The notes: a model not told the origin generated them from the letters alone. A stretch of DNA of 64,000 bases from Synechococcus lacustris (GCA_903943975.1 CAJAQB010000001.1:36049-100048), one strand, 5' to 3'. Shown: positions 49,399 through 57,927, counted from the first letter of the stretch. Made by a program: numbers and translations.

Positions 49399-49443
49399 AT
49401 GGGTCCTTAACCCTATGCCGAAAACATAGTCTTAGCCACCCCC

Positions 49444-49710
49444 CTAAAAGGCCTGGGTCCAGGCGTAGATCTCCACGGCGGTCCAGATGCCATGGCGCCA
49501 GTAAACGTCTGCCTTGACCAGGGCGTCCACCTGGTCCCGGCTGGCCGCCTCATAGATGGCAAACACATGGGTGCTGCCCTCGGTGGGCCCCAGGGTCACC
49601 AATACCCCAGCTTCCTTTTGCTGGCGCAGCCCCGCCAGGTGCTCCTCCCGGTAGGGGCTGCGGGCCTCCAAGGCATTGGCGCAGTAGGTACCCCAGAGAA
49701 CGAAACGCAT
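49444..49710 (-). CDS. YciI-like protein
   Basis: An 88-residue protein starts at ATG 49710 (MRFVLWGTYCANALEARSPY). It has REEHLAGLRQQKEAGVLVTL and a terminal DVYWRHGIWTAVEIYAW. This is the ferredoxin-like alpha/beta fold of the YciI family, with the His/Asp pair expected in the pocket. The function is unknown. A TTG three codons upstream is the alternative start. Confidence 0.78.
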   Translation of the reverse strand: MRFVLWGTYCANALEARSPYREEHLAGLRQQKEAGVLVTLGPTEGSTHVFAIYEAASRDQVDALVKADVYWRHGIWTAVEIYAWTQAF

Positions 49711-49764
49711 GGCCAGCAACGCACTGGCCCTAGGTTATGGGGCCAGTGCTAAGGGCGCCCAGGC

Positions 49765-50586
49765 TCAGGAATCCAGGGCACTGCGCAGCTCCCGGCAGAA
49801 ACTGGCGGCCACCGCCACCGGATCTTCTCCCGCCGCCTGGGCCGCCGCCAGCCGCTTCACCAGGGCACTGCCCACGATCGCCCCATCGGCCCCCCAGTCG
49901 CGCACCTGGCGCGCCTGCTCTGGGCCGGAGATGCCAAAACCCACCGCCACCGGCGTGGGCCCCAGGCCCTTGAGCTGCGCCACCAGCCCAGCCACCCGAT
50001 CTTCCAGCTGGGTGCGTTCCCCGGTAACCCCAGTAACGCTCACCAGATAGGTGAAACCACGGCTGGCCGCCGCAATCCGGGCCATTCGTTCTTTAGGGGT
50101 GGTGGGGGCCACCAGCAACACCAGGTCAAGGCCCTCGGCCGCTGCAATCGGCGACAGGCGTTCCGCCTCCTCCAGGGGCAGATCCGGCACCAGCAAGCCG
50201 GCGGCCCCAGCCGCGGCCGCCTCCGCGCAGAAGCGTTCCATGCCCCGGTTGAGCAGGGGATTGCTGTAGGTGAAAAGCACCACCGGCAGGCTGAGCTGGC
50301 CCCGCAGGCTGCGGAGTAAATCAAGCACTGCCCCAGGGGTGGTACCTGCCGCCAGGGCGCGGCTGGCGGCCTCCTGAATCACAGGGCCATCGGCCAGGGG
50401 ATCGCTGTAGGGAATCCCCAGTTCCACCAGATCAGCGCCGGCCGCCTGCAGGGCCAAGAGCACCCGGCCAGTGGTGGCCAGGTCTGGATCACCGGCGGTA
50501 AGAAAGGGCATCAGGGCACAACGACCCTGGGCACGCAGCCCCTCAAAACAACGGGCCAGGGGGCTGGGGCCAGGGGCCACGGTCAT
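49765..50586 (-). CDS. trpA: Tryptophan synthase alpha chain TrpA
   Basis: TrpA cleaves indole-3-glycerol phosphate and passes indole to TrpB. The 273-residue TIM barrel has the catalytic Glu in [20 protein letters not shown], Asp in [14 protein letters not shown], and the phosphate site [13 protein letters not shown] and [10 protein letters not shown]. Met at 50586 is the preferred start. It lies downstream of ndhL and the DUF3007 gene, an arrangement common in cyanobacteria. Confidence 0.95.
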   Translation of the reverse strand: MTVAPGPSPLARCFEGLRAQGRCALMPFLTAGDPDLATTGRVLLALQAAGADLVELGIPYSDPLADGPVIQEAASRALAAGTTPGAVLDLLRSLRGQLSLPVVLFTYSNPLLNRGMERFCAEAAAAGAAGLLVPDLPLEEAERLSPIAAAEGLDLVLLVAPTTPKERMARIAAASRGFTYLVSVTGVTGERTQLEDRVAGLVAQLKGLGPTPVAVGFGISGPEQARQVRDWGADGAIVGSALVKRLAAAQAAGEDPVAVAASFCRELRSALDS

Positions 50587-50613
50587 TGCAGGGGGCACTG
50601 AGCTAGGGGGAGC

Positions 50614-50937
50614 CTATGGCTCCAGCAGCCCCACCTCCTTGAGCAGGGCCTCCTGCTCCCCAGGGGAAAGACTCTCAAAGCGCTGGCGCAACTCTTCGGT
50701 GCTGAGGGCGTCGTAGGCGGAGCGATAACGACGCCGCTGCTCCATGAAGGTCATCTTGCCGCTCACCACCCGCCAGAGGTAGCTGCCGGTCCAACCAAAC
50801 ACCAACAACACCAGCACCGCCTCCGAGGCAATCCCAGCCGAAAAACCTTCAAAACCGGCCGCCTGGAAACCCCAATAACCGGCAGCGCCCAACAGAAATA
50901 CCGCGAGGGTTAGCAGCAAGGCCCTAGCTCGGGTCAT
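50614..50937 (-). CDS. DUF3007 family membrane protein
   Basis: This is a 107-residue protein with two membrane helices (ALLLTLAVFLLGAAGYWGFQ and GIASEAVLVLLVFGWTGSYL), then a soluble C-terminus with MTFMEQRRRYRSAYDAL. The pattern and its place between ndhL and trpA match DUF3007, a cyanobacterial and plastid family of unknown role. It overlaps neither neighbour and lies 3 bases after ndhL. Confidence 0.85.
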   Translation of the reverse strand: MTRARALLLTLAVFLLGAAGYWGFQAAGFEGFSAGIASEAVLVLLVFGWTGSYLWRVVSGKMTFMEQRRRYRSAYDALSTEELRQRFESLSPGEQEALLKEVGLLEP

Positions 50938-50940
50938 CGC

Positions 50941-51192
50941 TCAGCCCTCCCCATGGCCTGCCATCCGCAGGTTGAGGAAAGGGGCGAACAGGATCAGACC
51001 AGGGAAAAACAGAAACACCAGGCCATACACGCCAGTGCGTTCCAGTTTGCCCATCACATACCAGCGCTTATTCATCCAGAAATACAGACCCAGCGGCACT
51101 AGCACCAGGTAGGCAAAGCCCAGTACTGCATAGGCCAGCAGCACCAGCAGGTTGTCTACGGACAGCAGGGAGAGCAGGTGCTGGAGGAACAA
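50941..51192 (-). CDS. ndhL: NAD(P)H-quinone oxidoreductase subunit NdhL
   Basis: NdhL is a small membrane subunit of the photosynthetic NDH-1 complex, needed for CO2 uptake and cyclic electron flow. The 83-residue protein has two helices and the typical [20 protein letters not shown], followed by [20 protein letters not shown]. The start is TTG at 51192. It lies 32 bases downstream of the tRNA gene on the same strand. Confidence 0.9.
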   Translation of the reverse strand: MFLQHLLSLLSVDNLLVLLAYAVLGFAYLVLVPLGLYFWMNKRWYVMGKLERTGVYGLVFLFFPGLILFAPFLNLRMAGHGEG

Positions 51193-51224
51193 GGGTGGCT
51201 CCGGGGAGGCTGGGGGAGGGGTGG

Positions 51225-51300
51225 TGGTGCCCGTGGCGGGATTCGAACCCGCACTGGAGCGATTTTAAGTCGCTTATCTCTACCGTTGGATTACACGGGC
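51225..51300 (-). tRNA. tRNA with UAA anticodon and short variable arm
   Basis: The reverse strand folds as a cloverleaf. The acceptor is GCCCGTG/CACGGGC, the anticodon stem AGCGA/TCGCT with loop CTTAAAA (anticodon UAA), and the T stem GCGGG/CCCGC with loop TTCGAAT. The discriminator is A, and CCA is encoded. A UAA anticodon reads the leucine codon UUA, but the variable region is only 5 bases (CCAGT), while leucine tRNAs carry a long variable arm. The D stem is imperfect. Identity therefore remains uncertain. Confidence 0.85.
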
Positions 51301-51397
51301 CCGCTCGCCGCGACCCATCATCCCCTGCGCTGGCACCCAGGGCCGGGCCCTGGATGCCAGCGCAGTGATTACGTAGGGGACTGAACTGGCCTGGGCC

Positions 51398-51979
51398 GTG
51401 TCCGAACAACAGCTGCAGCGCTTTCTCCACAAGGTGGACCAGCTCAATGAACTGGTGGCGCGGATCAAGGCTGATCCCGCCCTACGGGCCCAATTGAGTG
51501 CCTGCGAGAGCCATCAGCAGGTGGTGGAGCTGGCCGCGGACCAGGGCCTGGAGATCGGTCGCCGCTGGGGGGAAAGCGAGCCGGGGGAAAGCGACCCCCC
51601 GCTGGCCCCTGAACCCCACAAGAAAGCAGCCCTAGCCAATCTTTTCCACAGCCTGCCGCCGGCCCCAGGCAGCGAACGGGTGGAAATGCTGCTGGAGGGC
51701 CGTGGCCTCAAGTTGGAGCTGATCCATTCCTGCGCCGCCAGCACGCCAGCGGGCCAGTGGTACAACCAACCCCTGGGGGAATGGGTGCTGCTGCTGCAGG
51801 GCTCGGCCCAGCTGCGTTTTGCCGATGCCGATAGCGCCCAACGGCTGCAGCCCGGCGATTTGCTCTGGATTCCGCCCCATCGACTCCACCGCCTGGAGAG
51901 CAGCGATGGCGGCCGCGGTTGCCTCTGGCTCACCCTGTTTGTGGCACCGGAGCTGGAGCCCAAACTGCCCGTAGCCTGA
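51398..51979 (+). CDS. Nif11-domain and cupin fusion protein
   Basis: This 193-residue protein starts at GTG 51398. The N-terminal 60 residues (SEQQLQRFLHKVDQLNELVA, then KADPALRAQLSACESHQQVV) resemble the Nif11 domain, known from nif clusters and as leader of some peptide natural products. The C-terminal half is a cupin barrel with GQWYNQPLGEWVLLLQGSAQ and LQPGDLLWIPPHRLHRLES. Metal-binding His residues are only partly conserved. It lies far from the nif island in this window. Confidence 0.72.
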   Translation: MSEQQLQRFLHKVDQLNELVARIKADPALRAQLSACESHQQVVELAADQGLEIGRRWGESEPGESDPPLAPEPHKKAALANLFHSLPPAPGSERVEMLLEGRGLKLELIHSCAASTPAGQWYNQPLGEWVLLLQGSAQLRFADADSAQRLQPGDLLWIPPHRLHRLESSDGGRGCLWLTLFVAPELEPKLPVA

Positions 51980-51999
51980 GGGCGCTGCACAAGGCATCA

Positions 52000-52446
52000 A
52001 TGGCAGGAAAGATTCGTCCCCGGGGCCCAGCAACTTGGGCCACAGCCCTGGCCCTGGCCCCCCTCTGCGCCTTGGTATTAGGCAGCGCCGCCGTGCAGGC
52101 CGCCCCCAAACAAACCATGGCCCAGGCCGCCGAAGCCCTGGATGTGTGTAGACGGATCGCCAAGCCAGACCGCGACCAACAGATCGGCGAACAGGCCGCC
52201 CAGGCCTGGCTCGCCTCGGCGCCAGGGGCCGCCGGGGAGCGCCTCGATCCCACCAGCCTGCTGCGGGCCATGGTGGAGGCCTATGGCCAAACGATGCAGA
52301 AGGAGGGCCAGTTGATTGCCATGGGCTGCAGCCAGGGGGTGCTTGACCGCTGCCTGCCGCTCAATTGGAGCGCCTTTCACCAGGGGGCGCTGCTGGTGCT
52401 GCAACGCAATGGCCTGGGGGATCTGCTGCGCCCAGGGGGCCGCTGA
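52000..52446 (+). CDS. Exported hypothetical protein
   Basis: A 148-residue protein starts at ATG 52000. It has a basic start and a hydrophobic signal segment (ATALALAPLCALVLGSAAVQA) with a cleavage site near AAP. The mature part is helical, with EALDVCRRIAKPDRDQQIGE and LIAMGCSQGVLDRCLPLNWS; three Cys could form disulfides. I do not recognise the family. The frame is open upstream but overlaps the Nif11-cupin gene. Confidence 0.6.
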   Translation: MAGKIRPRGPATWATALALAPLCALVLGSAAVQAAPKQTMAQAAEALDVCRRIAKPDRDQQIGEQAAQAWLASAPGAAGERLDPTSLLRAMVEAYGQTMQKEGQLIAMGCSQGVLDRCLPLNWSAFHQGALLVLQRNGLGDLLRPGGR

Positions 52447-52467
52447 ACCCAGGGCCAATACCCAGAA

Positions 52468-52923
52468 CTAAGAGCTGATGCGGTCGCCTTTGCGTCTCTG
52501 CAGGAGCCAGTAGGCGGCGCTGAGGCTGAGGGTGCCAAAGCCAAGCCCCAGCAACAACATCGGATTATCACTGGCACTGGAGGGCAGCACGATGATTTTG
52601 CGGGCCATGGCGGTGATCGCCGTAGCCAGCACCAGCTCCAGCTGAATGGCGTGGTCCCGCAGGTAAGCCAGCACGTTTTCCAGCACCTCGATGGCGATCA
52701 ACAGGGTGAGCACCTCACCAAGCACCGCGATCAATTCATTACCCACCAGGGGCATTTGCCCCGGGGCCAGCTCTCGGGCTATCCCCAGCAGCAACTGCCC
52801 GGTGGCCGCCACGATCACCAGCACCATGCCCACGGAGAGCAACTTGGCCAGGGCCCGCTGGAAACGGCTCAGGGCCTCCAGGAAGAACTGGTCTTCCAGC
52901 AGGAAAGAGAAGAGCCGACGCAT
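52468..52923 (-). CDS. PsiE-family membrane protein
   Basis: This 151-residue protein has four membrane helices and the PsiE pattern ELIAVLGEVLTLLIAIEVLE followed by HAIQLELVLATAITAMARKI. PsiE is named from phosphate-starvation induction in E. coli; its function is unknown. The neighbouring small secreted gene is on the same strand. Confidence 0.82.
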   Translation of the reverse strand: MRRLFSFLLEDQFFLEALSRFQRALAKLLSVGMVLVIVAATGQLLLGIARELAPGQMPLVGNELIAVLGEVLTLLIAIEVLENVLAYLRDHAIQLELVLATAITAMARKIIVLPSSASDNPMLLLGLGFGTLSLSAAYWLLQRRKGDRISS

Positions 52924-52933
52924 GGCCTAAGCC

Positions 52934-53167
52934 TCAGTAACTGAAATAGTCGTATTGCGGCCGGGCATCGGTGTCCCCAGGCGGGTTTTCCAGGCGGGTG
53001 TCACAGGTGACGGAGCCATCGGCTTTGGTCACACAATTCTCGGTCTTCACCTTTGTCGCCGGGCCCACATTCGAGCCCGGACCCAGCAGGTAGCTGCCCG
53101 ACTGGCTCAAGGCGGGCAGGGCCAGCGATAGCAAAACCGGTACCACCAGAAACAGGGCGCGAAGCAT
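52934..53167 (-). CDS. Small secreted hypothetical protein
   Basis: A 77-residue protein starts at ATG 53167. It has a signal peptide (LFLVVPVLLSLALPALS) and a mature part with two Cys in ENCVTKADGSVTCDTRLENP that may form a disulfide. The tail is rich in Asp, Tyr and Pro. I do not recognise the family. Confidence 0.6.
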   Translation of the reverse strand: MLRALFLVVPVLLSLALPALSQSGSYLLGPGSNVGPATKVKTENCVTKADGSVTCDTRLENPPGDTDARPQYDYFSY

Positions 53168-53256
53168 CGGAGCAGGGCAGCTTGCAGTCACTTTGCCTTA
53201 GCTGCCCTTGCTTTGCCCTAGGTGGTGTTGATCTGCCCTAGACAGTTTTTTTTGGT

Positions 53257-53583
53257 CTAAACGCTGTCGTTGCGGATTTCTTGGAGCAGCAAATCCAGCT
53301 GGGCCAGCTCATCCGCCGCTGAAAAAGCATCATCGGCAAGCCCTGGCTCAGCGCCCAGCCACTGGGCCTCGATGCTGCAGAGCCGATCGGCTAGGCCAGG
53401 GATCCCCGCCTGGCTCACGGTGCGTTGCAGTTCATGCAGTAACACCGGCATGCGAATCGAACCGGCCCGCAGGGCCCGCCTCAGGTCCGCCTGGGTGCGC
53501 CCCGTATGGCGCAGCCAATCCTTGAGGAAAGCCTCCAGCTGCTCGAGCTGGTCGGGGTTCAGGCTGGGGGCAGAGGAAGCCAT
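53257..53583 (-). CDS. Hypothetical helical protein
   Basis: The 108-residue protein begins with Ser and Ala, then LEQLEAFLKDWLRHTGRTQADLRRAL, read in two helices around residue 14-40, which could be a helix-turn-helix-like fold. SIRMPVLLHELQRTVSQAGI follows. I cannot name it; comparable proteins occur in picocyanobacteria as far as I recall. Confidence 0.55.
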   Translation of the reverse strand: MASSAPSLNPDQLEQLEAFLKDWLRHTGRTQADLRRALRAGSIRMPVLLHELQRTVSQAGIPGLADRLCSIEAQWLGAEPGLADDAFSAADELAQLDLLLQEIRNDSV

Positions 53584-53630
53584 GGCACGGCCAGGTCAGC
53601 TCCAGATTGGCATTCCACCCCCGGCCAGGG

Positions 53631-53993
53631 CTATGGCAACCAACGATCCAGCCGCCGCTGGGCCCGCTGGCGAATTTCCTCGGTCACATGGCTGCGGAAG
53701 ATCCCCAGCAGGGCCGTGAGCGCCACCACGTCATCACTGAAGCCCACGATTGGTAGGAAATCAGGGATCAGATCGGTGGGCACCAGCAGGTAGGTCATCG
53801 CCGCCAGCATCGTCAGCCGCACCGCATGGGGGGTGGAGCCATCCAGCAACAGCTCCAGACATTCCAGCGCCGGCCGAGCCACCACCCGGCCCGCCCGCCG
53901 CAACAGCTGCTGGATGGCGCTTTCATCCACCACGCTGCTGTCAACAACCGTGCTGTCAACAACCGTTGCATCCACGGGCAGGGGATCAGTCAC
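53631..53993 (-). CDS. YkvA-family (DUF1232) membrane protein
   Basis: This protein of about 120 residues has the DUF1232 core: VRLTMLAAMTYLLVPTDLIP and DFLPIVGFSDDVVALTALLG, two helices separated by the conserved P-x-D-x-I-P-D motif. The role is unknown. The start is uncertain: a GTG at 53993 gives VTDPLPVDATVVDS, while the open frame runs further without resemblance to the family. A short direct repeat encoding VVDS occurs near the N-terminus. Confidence 0.75.
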   Translation of the reverse strand: MTDPLPVDATVVDSTVVDSSVVDESAIQQLLRRAGRVVARPALECLELLLDGSTPHAVRLTMLAAMTYLLVPTDLIPDFLPIVGFSDDVVALTALLGIFRSHVTEEIRQRAQRRLDRWLP

Positions 53994-54103
53994 GGCCAAG
54001 GGGTGAACCACAGCCCCCAGCCTGGAACAAACAGCGGCCCAAGGGCAGGGGGGGAGAACCGAACGGCCAGCGCCGGTAGTCCCAAGGTTGTAAACACTGG
54101 GAA

Positions 54104-55003
54104 TTAACAGGCTTCCACCAGCCCCGACTGAATGCCGGCCCGCCGCAGCTTGCGCAGGGAACGTTGCACCAGCTGGCGGCAGTATTCGCGGCTGCAGCTC
54201 AGCTGGCGGGCCACCTCCGCCAGGGTGCGCCATTCATTGCTGCCATCTAGGCCAAAGCGCAACATCACCACCGTGCGCTCCTTGGGGGTGAGGCTGGCCT
54301 GGTCAAGCAGTTTCCAAACGGCGGCACTGCGCTCATCCAGCTCGGCCCGCTCCATGGGGGGCAACTCCTCGCTGGGGAGCACATCAATCAGCTCTGAGGG
54401 ATCGGTTTTGGACTTCACCACCCCCTGGAGACTGACCGTGACACTGCGCAACTCACAACCCAGCAGCTCCTCCACCTCCGCCTGGGGCAGATCAAGGAAC
54501 TGGGCCAATTGAAAGGCGGAAGGCAGCTGGCTGGAGCTTTGCAGTAAGTGGGCCTTTGCCGCCCGCAATTTGGTTAGCTTCTCGTTGATATTCACCGGAA
54601 TGCGAATCGTGCGGCTCTGGGTTGAAAGGGCACGGTTCAAGCCCTGGCGAATCCACCAGTAGGCATAGGTGCTGAAGCGATGGCCCCTGGTGGGGTCAAA
54701 CTTCTCCACCGCCCGGGTGAGCCCGATCGTGCCCTCCTGGATCAGATCCAGCAGGTCGAGACCTTTGCCCTGGTAACGCTTGGCCAGATTCACCACCAGC
54801 CGCAGGTTGGCCGTGATCATTTGGTTCTTAGCCCTTTCCCCCAAGCGCAGCAACTTTCTTTCTTCATCACTGAGTTGTGCCGTTGGTTTTGCCAACAGCG
54901 GCACCATGGCCTGCACCTTTCGCCCCAGGGTGAGCTCCTCCTCAGGGGTGAGCAGCTTGTGACGGCCAATTTCGCCAAGGAAAGCGCTAAGGGAGCTGGA
55001 CAT
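54104..55003 (-). CDS. Group 2 sigma-70 factor (RpoD/SigA-like)
   Basis: The 299-residue sigma factor lacks region 1.1 and has region 1.2 (SAFLGEIGRHKLLTPEEELT) and region 2 with NLRLVVNLAKRYQGKGLDLL and FSTYAYWWIRQGLNRALSTQ. Region 3 is IRIPVNINEKLTKLR. Region 4 is RFGLDGSNEWRTLAEVARQL, followed by CSREYCRQLVQRSLRKLRR. It is shorter than the primary sigma and matches the nonessential group 2 class that retunes transcription under stress. The gene has a 218-base upstream gap. Confidence 0.9.
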   Translation of the reverse strand: MSSSLSAFLGEIGRHKLLTPEEELTLGRKVQAMVPLLAKPTAQLSDEERKLLRLGERAKNQMITANLRLVVNLAKRYQGKGLDLLDLIQEGTIGLTRAVEKFDPTRGHRFSTYAYWWIRQGLNRALSTQSRTIRIPVNINEKLTKLRAAKAHLLQSSSQLPSAFQLAQFLDLPQAEVEELLGCELRSVTVSLQGVVKSKTDPSELIDVLPSEELPPMERAELDERSAAVWKLLDQASLTPKERTVVMLRFGLDGSNEWRTLAEVARQLSCSREYCRQLVQRSLRKLRRAGIQSGLVEAC

Positions 55004-55221
55004 GGCGCGAAACTCTGGTTAAGGCCTTAATTGAACGTAAGGGGAAATGTTCTGTTTTGAGGAACCCTCACAAAGGTTTCGGAGTTGCCGCTTGAATCTC
55101 AACGTGGATTTCAACCTGTTGTTTGCCAGAGCTTGTTGTTTGCCATCGGGCCAGCCACCAGCATCCGCCCACAGCAACCCAGCCCAAGGAGCTACTCTCC
55201 CGGCGATGGCCGCTTGCACCG

Positions 55222-55701
55222 ATGACCACTGAACTACTGGGCCGAGCTGGCTCTGCCTATCTGCACGAAATCAGCTTTATGGTTTGTTTTGCGGCCCTGG
55301 TGCTGGAGCGCAAGTTGCTGCGCGCCAACCCAGACCGGAGCACCGCCACCCAGCTGATCGTCACCGATGTGGTGTATGGCATCGCCGCCCTGAGCCTGCT
55401 GGGCAGCGGCGTATTGCGGGTGCTGTACTTCGGCCAAGGGGCGGAGTTTTACATGGAGAACCCGCTCTTTTGGTGGAAGGTGGGCATTTTTCTGGCGGCC
55501 GGCAGTCTCTCCCTTTATCCAACGATCACCTACATCCTCTGGGCAATTCCCCTGCGCAAGGGGGAAACCCCGAGCTTCTCTGCCGCCGCCGCCCAGCGGC
55601 TTGGTTGGGTGATCAACATTGAATTGCTGGCCTTTGCCAGCCTGCCCTTCCTGGCCAGCCTGATGGCCCGGGGGGTGGGTCTGCCGGCTCTGCCGGCATG
55701 A
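55222..55701 (+). CDS. DUF2214 family membrane protein
   Basis: The 159-residue protein has four membrane helices and the DUF2214 pattern LIVTDVVYGIAALSLLGSGV, then FYMENPLFWWKVGIFLAAGS and LYPTITYILW. Its function is unknown. The ATG at 55222 is chosen; upstream codons lie in the sigma factor's promoter gap. The stop overlaps the metalloprotease start by 4 bases. Confidence 0.8.
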   Translation: MTTELLGRAGSAYLHEISFMVCFAALVLERKLLRANPDRSTATQLIVTDVVYGIAALSLLGSGVLRVLYFGQGAEFYMENPLFWWKVGIFLAAGSLSLYPTITYILWAIPLRKGETPSFSAAAAQRLGWVINIELLAFASLPFLASLMARGVGLPALPA

Positions 55702-56441
55702 GTTTTGCTGGCCTGCTGCTGCTCGCCAGCCTGCAGGGGAGCAGCTGTGCCCCGGTGCTGGAACGCCAAACCCTGGTCGAACCAAATCCCATCACTGTTA
55801 GTGCCAGCAATGGCAACAGCAGTGGCAACAGCAGTGGGCCGCGGCCCGGCTACGGCGACCAGTTGCAGCCCTCACGGCTGGGCTGGGTGACCCTGCCCCA
55901 CTGGTGCATCTGGGTGGAGCCCAGCGCCCCTGATCTTTGGAGCCAGCGCTGGAGCCAGGCGGTGGAGGCGGCCCTGGCCAGCTGGGGGAAACAAATCAGC
56001 CTGGAGCGGGTGGAACGGGCCGAAGATGCCCAGCTGCGCCTCTGGCGGCGGCGGCCGCCGTTGCAGGGGGGTAGGGCCAGCCACGGCCGCGCCCTGCTCA
56101 GCTTCCAGCAGGTGCGCCGCAGCCAGCAGCCCCAGGCCCAGCTGGAACCGCTGGTGGAAATCCTGATCAGCCCAGGCCAACGGCCCCAGGCGATCCAGGC
56201 CACCAGCCTCCATGAACTGGGCCATGGTTTTGGCCTTTGGGGCCATAGCGATCAGGCCAGCGATGTGATGGGCGCCGTGCCAGGGGCCATACCCTTGCTG
56301 GAGCTGAGCCGCCGCGATCTGCTCAGCCTGGGCTGGCTCCAGGGGCAGGCTTCCCTTTTCGGCTCCCCATGGCCAGCAGTAACGCCAGCAGGAAAATCAG
56401 CAACTGCACCACCACCACCGACGGTCCGGAGGGGAGATTGA
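55698..56441 (+). CDS. Matrixin-like (M10) zinc metalloprotease
   Basis: The 247-residue protein has an N-terminal hydrophobic signal (FAGLLLLASLQGSSC), a possible lipobox, and the zinc motif TSLHELGHGFGLWGHSDQAS (HExxHxxxxxH) near residue 172, with a downstream Met in DVMGAVPG as the Met-turn. This is the metzincin pattern. The C-terminal 40 codons overlap znuB on the other strand. A role in periplasmic proteolysis is likely. Confidence 0.78.
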   Translation: MSFAGLLLLASLQGSSCAPVLERQTLVEPNPITVSASNGNSSGNSSGPRPGYGDQLQPSRLGWVTLPHWCIWVEPSAPDLWSQRWSQAVEAALASWGKQISLERVERAEDAQLRLWRRRPPLQGGRASHGRALLSFQQVRRSQQPQAQLEPLVEILISPGQRPQAIQATSLHELGHGFGLWGHSDQASDVMGAVPGAIPLLELSRRDLLSLGWLQGQASLFGSPWPAVTPAGKSATAPPPPTVRRGD

Positions 56442-57177
56442 AGGCGGCGGATCCGAATAAACCAAGTACCCCACCGCAGCCCCCCAGGGCGGCGCTCAGC
56501 CCCACATAACCGTTGAAATTGCGGCTCACCAGCCGGGAGGCGCAGGCGGGAATCACCACAAAGCCACTGATTAACAACACCCCCACCGCCTTGATCGCAA
56601 TCGCCACCACCACCGCCAGCAGCACCACAAACAACAGTCGATGCAACGGCACCGCCACCCCCCGGGATAAGGCCAGGGATTCATCGAGGGTGAGCAGGAT
56701 CTGGGCCCGGCGGCTATGGGCCCCATAGGCCAGCGTTATCAACAACAACAGGGCCAGCAAGCCCAGCTCAAGCCAGGAAACGCCAAGGATGTCGCCAAAC
56801 AACAGCTGCTGCAGGCTGCCCTTCGCCTCTTGCACAAAGCTGAGCGCCAGCACCGCCACCGCCAGGGAGGAGGAATAAACGATGTTGAGCAGGGCATCGG
56901 CGGGGAGCTGACTGCGCCGCACCAGGGCACTCACCACCAGGGCAAACAGCACCGCAAAGGGGATCAACACCAGGGTGGGGTTAAGGCCCAGCAGGATCGC
57001 CAGCACAATGCCCAGCAGGGCCGCATGGCCCAAGGCATCACTGAAGAAAGACAACTGACGCAGCACCGCAACACTGCCGAGCAGCCCCCCCAGGGCGCCA
57101 GTGAGCAAGCCCCCCAGCAGGGCCCGTTGCATGAAGGGCAGGGCCCAGAGGCTGGCTATCGAGACGGGCTCAACCAT
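56323..57177 (-). CDS. znuB: Zinc ABC transporter permease ZnuB
   Basis: This 284-residue metal ABC-3 permease has about eight helices. GLLTGALGGLLGSVAVLRQL near residue 18, DALGHAALLGIVLAI, and LLISGFVVIPACASRLVSRN late in the protein are family signatures. It forms the membrane channel for Zn (or Mn) with ZnuC and ZnuA. It lies 9 bases after znuC. Its last 119 bases overlap the metalloprotease gene on the other strand. Confidence 0.92.
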   Translation of the reverse strand: MVEPVSIASLWALPFMQRALLGGLLTGALGGLLGSVAVLRQLSFFSDALGHAALLGIVLAILLGLNPTLVLIPFAVLFALVVSALVRRSQLPADALLNIVYSSSLAVAVLALSFVQEAKGSLQQLLFGDILGVSWLELGLLALLLLITLAYGAHSRRAQILLTLDESLALSRGVAVPLHRLLFVVLLAVVVAIAIKAVGVLLISGFVVIPACASRLVSRNFNGYVGLSAALGGCGGVLGLFGSAAFNLPSGPSVVVVQLLIFLLALLLAMGSRKGKPAPGASPG

Positions 57178-57186
57178 GGCTTGCCG

Positions 57187-57927
57187 TTAATGGTGATGGT
57201 GGTGATAGGGCACATAGCCCTTGCCGTACACCAGCTCCAACTGGGCGGGGCTGAGGGCATGGGCGGGGGGGCCAGAACAGCGCAGCCGCCGGTTGAGGCA
57301 AAGCACCCGATCACAGCTGCGGCGCACCATCTCCAGGTCGTGGGACACCTGCAGGATTGTGAGCCCCTCCCGGCGGCGCAGCTCCTGGAGCAGCAGATAA
57401 AAGCGTTCAGCCCCCTGGGCATCCAGCCCCGCCTGGGCCTCATCCAGCACCAGCAAGCGCCGCGGCCGCACCAGGCAAAAGGCCAGCAACACCCTCTGGA
57501 TTTCGCCGCCGGAAAGTTCGCTCAGCAGGCGCTCCGCCAGGGCCGAGGCGGTCACCTTGGCCAGGGCTTCGGCCACGGCCCCCCGGGGCCGGCGGGGGCC
57601 ATCCCAGCCCAGGGCCACGAATTCCGCCACGCTGAGCGGAAAGCGGGGCGGCACCGCAAAGCTCTGGGGCATGTAGGCCACCTGGGCCCGCACGGCCGGC
57701 GGCAATTGGCCCTGGGGGCCGAGCCGTTGGCCCAGCAGCTGAACCGAGCCCCCCTGGTGGGGAATCAGGCCCAGCAGGGCCTTCACCAGGCTGCTTTTGC
57801 CAGCCCCATTCGGGCCCACCAGGGCGGTGTCGGTTTGGGGGGCAAGGCTGAAACTCACCTCTTCCACGGCGTTAACGCCCTCGCGGCGCACCGTTAGATC
57901 TTCAACAGTGAGAATCATTTCAGCCAT
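57187..57927 (-). CDS. znuC: Zinc ABC transporter ATP-binding protein ZnuC
   Basis: The 246-residue ATPase has Walker A (VGPNGAGKSSLVKALLGLIP), the ABC signature (LSGGEIQRVLLAFCLVRPRR), Walker B (LLVLDEAQAGLD) and the H-loop (ILQVSHDLEMVRR). The last residues are VPYHHHHH, a natural run of five His at the C-terminus, plausibly a metal-sensing or metal-donating tail. It is flanked by znuA and znuB. Confidence 0.93.
   Translation of the reverse strand: MAEMILTVEDLTVRREGVNAVEEVSFSLAPQTDTALVGPNGAGKSSLVKALLGLIPHQGGSVQLLGQRLGPQGQLPPAVRAQVAYMPQSFAVPPRFPLSVAEFVALGWDGPRRPRGAVAEALAKVTASALAERLLSELSGGEIQRVLLAFCLVRPRRLLVLDEAQAGLDAQGAERFYLLLQELRRREGLTILQVSHDLEMVRRSCDRVLCLNRRLRCSGPPAHALSPAQLELVYGKGYVPYHHHHH

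Noticed and set aside
56716..57897. Rightward 393-codon frame opposite znuB and znuC
   Set aside because: It is antisense to two well-supported transporter genes, rich in Gln, His and Gly, and has no domain.
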